Shown here one piece after another: positions 57,136 to 64,000 of a stretch of 64,000 bases of DNA. The translations under genes and the position numbers were made by a program. Each line of letters begins with the position of its first letter. Within the stretch, counting starts at the first letter, position 1. This stretch comes from Timema cristinae (Eukaryota; Arthropoda; Insecta; Phasmatodea; Timematidae), in NCBI GenBank assembly GCA_039000515.1, contig JBCFYV010011135.1:24110235-24174234 (forward strand), given 5' to 3'. Below the pieces are notes generated by a model. It saw only the letters and a program-made list of their open reading frames with translations. It ran no database searches and was not told the origin of the DNA.

Positions 57136-58540
57136 ATTAGTAATGATAATGTATCACCACTTTTAAATACATATACTGAAATCTACTGAATTTTTTAGGT
57201 TACTGCTACTGATTTGTAGGGTAATGAGGTTGGTAACACTGGTCGAGTACAATATTATTCAGCTCAACCGAGGTATTATTTTTATTTAACTCAACTTAGT
57301 AATTTCACACCAAAACAGTCGAATCTAATAGCGTCAGAAGCTCATAAATTTATCCAACTAGTTCAATTATTGTTTTAAGGCCACACTACATCACTGCTTT
57401 ATAACATCGTTTTGCAACGCTGCTTTATGACATCACTTTGCAGTTTTGCAAAGCAACTTCTAACAAATATAGCTTCAAAATGGCGACTGACGAATTTAAA
57501 CCATATGGTTAAACATGACGGTAAACAAGTTTTTTACGATGATGCAGACACGCAGTTGTTGAAAATATTTTATTCAGTCAAATATTTCAAAATAAGATAA
57601 AATAATCATAAAATAATTTATTGTATGTAAAAAAAATGACAACAATTTTTTCTTTTCCAAGTAAATACAATGCCTGTATTAAAAGATATTGATGTGTACA
57701 CTATATATTACACAAAATCAGTAACATTCCAAAACGAAGAATAAGAACTTTTAATTATGTTTAAAATATTGTTTCGAGTTGGATAAAAAGAAATTATTTA
57801 AAAAAATGAAATAGTATGAGAAAACTTAAGTTTATGTTATTTTAAATGTAATATATAACAGGTAATTAAAGATCTTTACATTTATAACAAAACAGTGATC
57901 TTTTACAAGTGTTGGCAACCCAAAACTTAAACATATGATTTTCGGACTGTTATCCAGGTAAAAACCTATCGTGAAAAGATTTTATGTGTAGGCGTACTTT
58001 AAAGGAAAGGACACAGAATTATTTCATAATGATTAAGTCACGTCTAAACCAATCCAATCAAAACCAGTGAGGAAAGAACTAGTATCGACTCAGTCAGTTG
58101 AACTTTTGTCAGTCTTTTTACGCCTTGTGTTTATTCTACTACTTTTTTTTTAATGACCATTTTTTTTATTACCCGTTCGGGTTGTACGCTTATTGTTTAT
58201 GTTTTATTATGATTTTTAAGTCTGAACACCTTTTCAATCACACTTAATTATTTCTTTGCTTAAAATATTAATTTAATTAGAAAAACTATGCTCATACGAA
58301 AATAGAAGTAAAAATCTAATTTGATCATCGAATAAATCTGAACAAATTGTTGAAAGAAACAAACCTATATTTCCTGAAAAAATAGGATGGACCCATAAAT
58401 TTATTTTCCGATTTGTTTTTTTCCACGGATAGTCCTGATAATAAAAATGAACTTAGCTACATTCATCTCTTACAAAGCTAGTTTACTGAATAAAACAATA
58501 ATTATATCAATTTGTACCAGTCTATTCAAGTCAATAACCA
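57136..58540. other. No gene seen; SINE tail scrap at 58,157-58,192
   Basis: AT-rich with chance frames. The bases attacccgttcgggttgtac near 58,169 are an isolated inverted piece of the tail shared by SINE-A, -B and -C. Confidence 0.4.
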
Positions 58541-58544
58541 TCCC

Positions 58545-58690
58545 CCTAATGTAATGGTCAGTGCACCTGGCTACGAGTCTAGGGTACCGGATTCGGCTCC
58601 CAGCTAGTACCTAATGTATTTTTACAGAATTATTCCTTACGGTCACTAGGGTTTGGATAAAAGGGCTTAACTTAGATATAAGTGTTTCCA
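58545..58690 (+). mobile_element. SINE-E copy
   Basis: It contains taatgtaatggtcagtgcac, ctggctacgagtctaggg, ccggattcggctccc (decayed B box) and ggtcactagggtttgg, in the same order as 39,700-39,845. Confidence 0.55.
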
Positions 58691-60085
58691 CTAGTTCCAC
58701 ACCCTCATAATCACTATCACCTTCATAATCACTAACACCCTCATACTCATTATAACCCTCATACTCACTCTTAGCCTCATGCACATTATCACCTCATACT
58801 CATTATAACCCTCATACTCATTATAACCCTCATACTCACTCTTACCCTCATGCACATTATCACCCTCATACTCATTATAACCCTCATACTCACTCTTAGC
58901 CTCATGCACATTATCACCCTCATACACATTATAACCCTCATACTCACTCTTAGCCTCATGTACATTATCACCCTCATACTCATTATAACCCTCATACTCA
59001 TTATAACCCTCATACTCATTATAACCCTCATACTCACTCTTAGCCTCATGCACATTATCACCCTCATACTCATTATAACCCTCATACTCACTCTTACCCT
59101 CATGCAAATTATCACCCTCATACTCATTATAACCTCATAACTCACTATTACTCTCATGCACATTATAACCCTCATACTCATTATAACCCTCATACTCATT
59201 ATAACCCTCATACTCATTATAACCCTCATACTCACTCTTAGCCTCATGCACATTATCACCCTCATACTCATTATAACCCTCATACTCACTCTTAGCCTCA
59301 TGCACATTATCACCCTCATACTCATTATAACCCTCATACTCACTCTTAGCCTCATGCACATTATCACCCTCATACACATTATAACCCTCATACTCACTCT
59401 TAGCCTCATGTACATTATCACCCTCATACTCATTTAACCCTCATACTCATTATAACCTCATACTCATTATAACCCTCATACTCATTATAACCCTCATACT
59501 CATTATAACCCTCATACTCACTCTTAGCCTCATGCACATTATCACCCTCATACTCATTATAACCCTCATACTCACTCTTACCCTCATGCAAATTATCACC
59601 CTCATACTCATTATAACCCTCATACTCACTATTACCTCATGCACATTATAACCCTCATACTCATTATAACCCTCATACTCATTATAACCCTCATACTCAC
59701 TCTTAGCCTCATGCACATTATCACCCTCATACTCATTATAACCCTCATACTCACTCTTAGCCTCATGCACATTATCACCCTCATACACATTATAACCCTC
59801 ATACTCACTCTTAGCCTCATGTACATTATCACCCTCATACTCATTATAACCCTCATACTCACTCTTACTCTCATGCACATTATCACCCTCATACTCATTA
59901 TAACCCTCATACTCATTATAACCCTCATACTCATTATAACCCTCATACTCATTATAACCCTCATACACATTATAACCCTCATACTCACTCTTAGCCTCAT
60001 GCACATTATCACCCTCATACTCATTATAACCCTCATACTCACTCTTACCCTCATGCACATTATCACCCTAATACTCACGGATAGT
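58690..60085. repeat. Satellite of 18-bp monomers with higher-order pattern
   Basis: There are about 76 monomers. Three main variants follow one another: ccctcatactcattataa, ccctcatactcactctta and gcctcatgcacattatca, giving a frequent 54-bp compound unit between runs of the first type. Because 18 is a multiple of three, frames on both strands stay open (for example EYEGYN repeats on the minus strand). A few 17-bp units shift them. No start context, splice site or flanking coding sequence supports a gene. Confidence 0.95.
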
Positions 60086-60311
60086 ACATTAGTACGTCCC
60101 CTGGACAACGGTACATTAGTACTGGCTAATCCTTTCACTACTGGGCTACGAATATTGTAGCCCAGATGCGCACTATTATTGCTAATATCATCTCAATGAC
60201 TAATTTGATATGAAATCCCTTGACTGGTGTGATTTGACTCAACTCGACTGGTTTGTTGTAAAATTAGTCTTAGAGGTGCTTTTAAATCATGTTAATTGTA
60301 ATTTTTTTTTA

Positions 60312-60410
60312 TCTTAGCACTGCGCCCTTAAACTACCCGTTTGGGTTGTTACGCCTATGTATTAATAACGCCTGATCTAGGGATTTGGAAGATTAAATTT
60401 AGAAGATTTT
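60312..60410 (-). mobile_element. SINE 3' part, decayed
   Basis: In reverse complement it ends aacccaaacgggtagtttaa, gggcgcagtgctaa, the shared tail. The rest resembles the SINE-B/-C body. A later SINE-B landed beside it. Confidence 0.55.
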
Positions 60411-60418
60411 ACCGCATT

Positions 60419-60659
60419 ACCGCCTCGGTGGCGTAGTTGGTTAACGCGCTTGTCGTGTGAGCCCGACTGCTGAGGAGGAGATCGAGGTTCGAATCTCGGT
60501 CGGTGAACTGGGTAGTTTTCCTAAATGGTTTTCCACTCTCCTCCACGCAAAGCGGTTCACTTCCTCTAATAAACCTTCCAATCCTAATCCATTAGTGTAA
60601 TTAGTACTTAAAGCGTATAACCCGAACGGTAGTAAGACGCGGTGCTAAATTATTAATTA
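60419..60659 (+). mobile_element. SINE-B copy with many missing bases
   Basis: It is flanked by accgcatt at 60,411-60,418 and 60,660-60,667. Compared with the copy at 50,448 it lacks single bases at many places (gtgtgagc for gtgttgagc, ctctcctccacg for ctctccctccacg, aacggtag for aacgggtag) and has few substitutions. Confidence 0.9.
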
Positions 60660-60667
60660 ACCGCATT

Positions 60668-60750
60668 TAACAAATAACTCACTGGTGAGAGCATTAGCCT
60701 ACTAAGTAAAAGAACTCGAGTTCGATGACCGTGTCTAGGTGTCATTTTTA
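60668..60750 (+). mobile_element. tRNA-like module remnant
   Basis: It reads cactggtgagagcattagcc, then gagttcgatgaccgtgtctaggtgtcattttt in pieces, which resembles the modules at 7.5 and 30.0 kb including the gtgtcattttt that follows them. Confidence 0.45.
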
Positions 60751-60821
60751 AATTTAAATAATATTGTATTTATATTTTGTTATAATCGTACTTAAAAAAA
60801 TTATAATATTTACACAATACA

Positions 60822-60990
60822 CCTCCTTCGGTGGTCGCATGGTCAAAGGCGTCACTCTCACAATAGACTACACTGCCAATGACGGGATATTTAGGTTCGA
60901 ATACCGTTCGGCTGTACTTAAGGTGGATTTTCGTAAATGGTTTTCCACTTTCCCTACACGCAAATGCGGGTACACTACTTCTAACCCGTA
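60822..60990 (+). mobile_element. SINE-C copy, plus-strand half of an inverted pair
   Basis: The head is ccttcggtggtcgcatggtc, the B box is aggttcgaataccg, and the body has ctacacgcaaatgcgggtac. It lacks the 3' tail and meets a minus-strand copy tail-to-tail. Confidence 0.7.
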
Positions 60991-61142
60991 TTTTCGTGGA
61001 GAAAGAGAGAGAGGGGGAAACGATTTTGTAAAAGCCACCCTCAGTAGATCTGGCCAGGATTCGAACCCAAATATCCCTGTCATCGGCAGTCTAGTCTATT
61101 GCGAGAGTGACGCCTTAGGCCATGCGGCCACCGAAGCAGGTT
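60991..61142 (-). mobile_element. SINE-C copy, minus-strand half of an inverted pair
   Basis: In reverse complement it begins cctgcttcggtggccgcatg, with gggttcgaatcctgg as B box, and stops within the body at about 60,991. Confidence 0.7.
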
Positions 61143-61212
61143 TTGCGATCTTAATTGATCGATAATATGTATCTGACAATTTCCTCATGCCCACCACAGA
61201 CTTAAGACTTAA

Positions 61213-61471
61213 CAACCCGCCTCGTGGCGTAGTTGGCTAACGCGCTTGTCATGTTGAGCTTGACTGCTGAGGACGGGGAGATCGAGGTTCGACTCTCAGT
61301 CGGGTGAACTGGGGGTGGTTTTTCCTAAATGGTTTTCCACTCTCCCTCCACGCAAATGTGGGTTCACTTCCTCTAAGCCAACCTTCCCAATTCCTAATTC
61401 ATTAGCTTAATTAGTACTTAAAAGTGTATAACCCGAACGGGTAGTAAGACGTGGTGCTAAATATTATTAAA
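61213..61471 (+). mobile_element. SINE-B copy
   Basis: It is flanked by aagacttaa at 61,204-61,212 and 61,472-61,480. Head to shared tail are complete. Confidence 0.93.
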
Positions 61472-61499
61472 AAGACTTAAAAATATAAGTTATAAATGA

Positions 61500-61580
61500 A
61501 CCCAAGCATTGGACGACTCCGTGATAGGCCAGTGCCACGCCAAGCCAAGGTTCCCATGTTCGATGCCCGTCTCTAGGTGT
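61500..61580 (+). mobile_element. tRNA-like remnant
   Basis: It reads actccgtgataggccagtgc and catgttcgatgcccgtctct followed by aggtgttttt. It is distantly like the modules at 7.5 and 30.0 kb. Weak. Confidence 0.3.
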
Positions 61581-62077
61581 TTTTATAACTAATTTAAATT
61601 AATATATACTGCATAAGTAAATATATAAACCAAGGGAATATATAAATTTGCATACCACCTTTCAGTAATTTACAGACTTTGAAGCTTCATTAAATAATGT
61701 TGTATAATACTTCCCCAGAATGTAGTTTTTTTTTATACTCTTTAGAGCTTTTAATAATTCAAGCTAAATACAAAATAAAAGTTATTTAGATCAAACCAGC
61801 TAAAAGCAGCAGTACCTAGAACTATATCGCCTGGTTTATCTGACCACTAAGCTTCAGGGACGAGCCAGCCCTGCAGAGAGCCCTGTTTCTAATGCAGCAA
61901 ACAGAATATTTTATAAAATAATCCTCCCTCCAGTTCATTCTATTCTCCCTGGCATCAATGCGGATATTATAAAGGATACATTATTCATTTCACAAAATGA
62001 TCCACATTGAAGCAGGGGTTAAGAGGCTGAATGGTGCTCACTGTACGGCCCGCGAGCCTTACGTGCACTTTATTTCT
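61581..62077. other. No gene seen
   Basis: AT-rich to 61,780, then mixed composition. No frame, repeat or RNA feature was recognised. Confidence 0.35.
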
Positions 62078-62089
62078 ATTTCTTTACGA

Positions 62090-62328
62090 ACCCGCCTCGG
62101 TGGCGTAGTTGGCTAACGCGCTTGTCGACTGCTGAGGACGGGGAGATCGAGGTTCGAATCTCGGTCGGTGAACTAGGGGTGGTTTTTCCTAAATGGTTTT
62201 CCACTCTCCCTCCACGCAAATGCGGGTTCACTTCATCTAATTCAACCTTCCCAATTCCTAATCCATTATCGTAATTAGTACTTAAAGCGTATAACCCGAA
62301 TGGGTAGTAAGACGCGGTGCTAAATATT
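62090..62328 (+). mobile_element. SINE-B copy
   Basis: It is flanked by a perfect 12-bp duplication, atttctttacga, at 62,078-62,089 and 62,329-62,340. About eleven bases of the head region (gtgttgagctc) are missing. Confidence 0.94.
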
Positions 62329-62399
62329 ATTTCTTTACGACCCAAAAACACTTTTGTTTTATTATGTATCACCATACTTTATTACCTTCCAGGTTTTTA

Positions 62400-62745
62400 T
62401 ATATAAAAATAAAATGTAAAAGTTTAAAAAATAAATATATTAAAGAGTAACCCCTAAATTTAATTCACTAATTTTAAAATAATCATAATAAGGTTTAAGT
62501 TAATTTAAATGATTAAAATTCTTATAAATCAATTTTAAAAGTCTTAAAATTTGAATATATTAGATAGTACACCTAAATAGAATTTATTACTTTTAAAATA
62601 ATCATACATTAAGATTTAAGTTAATTTAATTGATTAAAATTCTTATAAATTAATTTTAAAAGTTTTAAAATGTAAAATATATTAAATGGTACTCCTAAAT
62701 TTATTTAATACTTTTAATCATACTAAGATTTAAGTTAAGTTAACT
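62400..62745. repeat. AT-rich tandem repeat, about 115-121 bp x 3
   Basis: The phrases aaaataatcata, gatttaagttaatttaa, gattaaaattcttataaat and aattttaaaagt return in order three times, the last copy partial. Confidence 0.8.
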
Positions 62746-62869
62746 ACACTATTATTTATCCGTGTGGGTATAGAGTGATAGTTTCCTTTCAGAATAAGGA
62801 TAAATTAAATCTCACCCACATTTTTGTTACTGGAGGGGTGTTAAACCTAATTTCCTTCAAATATATCCT

Positions 62870-62996
62870 TACACAACCAACCCGGGTTCGAGACCTCGAA
62901 CCTTTCCCGTCACTGGCAAACAAAGATTTAAAGGTTAACGACCTGGTACGCGTGTCCATTGAATCGGACCATTTCACCGTTGAATATATTAAGTGA
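62870..62996 (+). CDS. Possible exon end, unknown product
   Basis: The frame encodes RVRDLEPFPSLANKDLKVND, LVRVSIESDHFTVEYIK and a stop. The KDLKVNDLVRV stretch reads like real protein and the local GC content is raised. There is no clear acceptor or family match. The cgggttcgagacctcgaa at its start could instead be a decayed tRNA B box, making it SINE-derived. Confidence 0.2.
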
Positions 62997-63344
62997 CAAT
63001 ATCTGTTTGTCTGTTTATAGCCGTGGTTGTTATTGATGTGATCATTCACTGGCGGGTTTGCATTGTCCAGGGGTAATCGACTCTATTTACAACTTGCGTG
63101 AATGTTCACGCTGGGTCATTAGCTTATACATCCGAGTGTACACGAACGGGATTATGTCAGCCAGCCCATTTCGCGATGACAAAACATTAAATGATGAAAT
63201 GGTCCTCGCTTGATTTTTTTTTTGGAGGAAGGGGGGGTGGAGAGGATGAGAAATTGATCGTGAAATTGTTGATATCGTTTCCACATAACACCCCTTACTC
63301 CCCCCCCCCTTTTCACTCTAACAGTCTCAACTGAGTTATTATAT

Positions 63345-63612
63345 TATATTATATTATATATATTATTTTAGCACCGCGTCTTACTACCCGTCGGTTATAC
63401 GCACTTACGCTATGTGTAATGTAGGTGATTGTGGATGAATGAAGACCTACAGTTTAACCGTGAATCGAACCACGTGAGCCTGGCATTCCCACTTTCACAA
63501 GATGTCTTTCAAGGTGAATGAAGGTTTGGTAATCAGATAAATCGTGCCGGACCGAGGATGAACCCGCCGCCACACGAAGTCTGACACCTTACCCTAGACC
63601 ACAGGTCACCAA
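63345..63612 (-). mobile_element. SINE-A copy riddled with one-base losses
   Basis: It is full length in outline (tail gcaccgcgtcttactacccg to head acaggtcacc). Single bases are missing about every ten positions relative to other copies (gtaggtgattgtgg for gtagggtgattgtgag), with hardly any substitution. This error-like pattern is discussed in the findings. Confidence 0.85.
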
Positions 63613-64000
63613 CTTGAGTTAATGTCATCACCGATTTTATAAATTATTATCCAACGCATTTGTGATTCTTTAAAGTGCTAGAATATCATCATCATTATCA
63701 ATAAGCTCCAGTTTGTGGTCGGGTACACTTAAAATTCCTCCATCTTCCTCTTTCCACCCACCATTCCTCCTCCTCTCATTCGCACACTTACTGTTATCTG
63801 GTAGAATAATAAAGGGTGTTTATAAAAGAATTCCAGGGTTTTGAAAATTCATATTAAATCCATCAAGTGCGATATAATGGGGCACACATTGAAGTATAAT
63901 AATCACGAAAAGAACTTAAAGATATTATATTTCATTATGTATATTCATTTAAGGGATATTTTATATATTTCATTAATAAAATTTTCTTTGTAAGCCCAGA
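63613..64000. other. No gene seen
   Basis: It contains a C/T-rich stretch at 63,735-63,785. The remainder is AT-rich to the window edge. Confidence 0.35.

Noticed and set aside
58691..60160. Seven long ORFs on both strands (up to 214 codons)
   Set aside because: The 18-bp satellite period keeps all frames open; the frames overlap on both strands and break at 17-bp units.

Overview
The window looks like a nuclear genome segment from an arthropod. It is AT-rich and dense in tRNA-headed SINEs, non-LTR (RTE-like) retrotransposon ends, a Tigger-type DNA transposon, an LTR-retrotransposon remnant and large microsatellites. Its only clear gene family is the ionotropic receptor (IR) family, chemosensory relatives of ionotropic glutamate receptors that occur in protostomes. 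The order or species cannot be fixed from the sequence. No prokaryotic operons, CRISPR arrays or plasmid functions are visible.

Left part (1-35.8 kb): an IR cluster. Three co-oriented single-exon IR genes begin at about 10.65, 21.33 and 31.71 kb (here IR-B, IR-C, IR-D). They lie in tandem units of about 10.5 kb that also carry a minus-strand RTE fragment about 120 bp downstream of each gene; the B and C units also carry a second, fossil IR fragment. A fourth copy (IR-A) points the other way and is cut by the left window edge, with its start codon at 228-230. Behind IR-A and behind IR-D lies a more decayed IR relic, so a two-gene block (relic plus IR) exists in inverted orientation at the two ends of the cluster. 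IR-B has two frameshifts and IR-C seven, and every one is a one-base loss, which suggests base-calling or assembly deletions. IR-D is a true wreck or a mixture.

Middle (35.8-47 kb): retroelement debris. It holds a minus-strand LTR-retrotransposon fragment with a CCHC knuckle and an aspartic protease, several non-LTR reverse transcriptase C-termini (one containing an 85-bp sequence amplified about eleven times), three copies of a dispersed repeat, and a dead Tigger transposase split by a young foldback element.

Right part (47-64 kb): three isolated exon-like segments with good splice signals (47.64-47.80 +, 52.22-52.48 -, 56.06-56.17 +), probably from host genes whose other exons are outside view. 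The first has seeded an 81-bp minisatellite of about twelve units. That array is interrupted by a 1.5-kb palindromic element whose loop carries a hammerhead-ribozyme-like motif, with a SINE inserted in one arm. Further right is a 1.4-kb satellite of 18-bp monomers.

Across the window three SINE families with different tRNA-like heads (called SINE-A, -B and -C here) end in the same tail of about 35-50 bp. Many copies have clear target-site duplications, which fix their ends and date them relative to the IR duplications.
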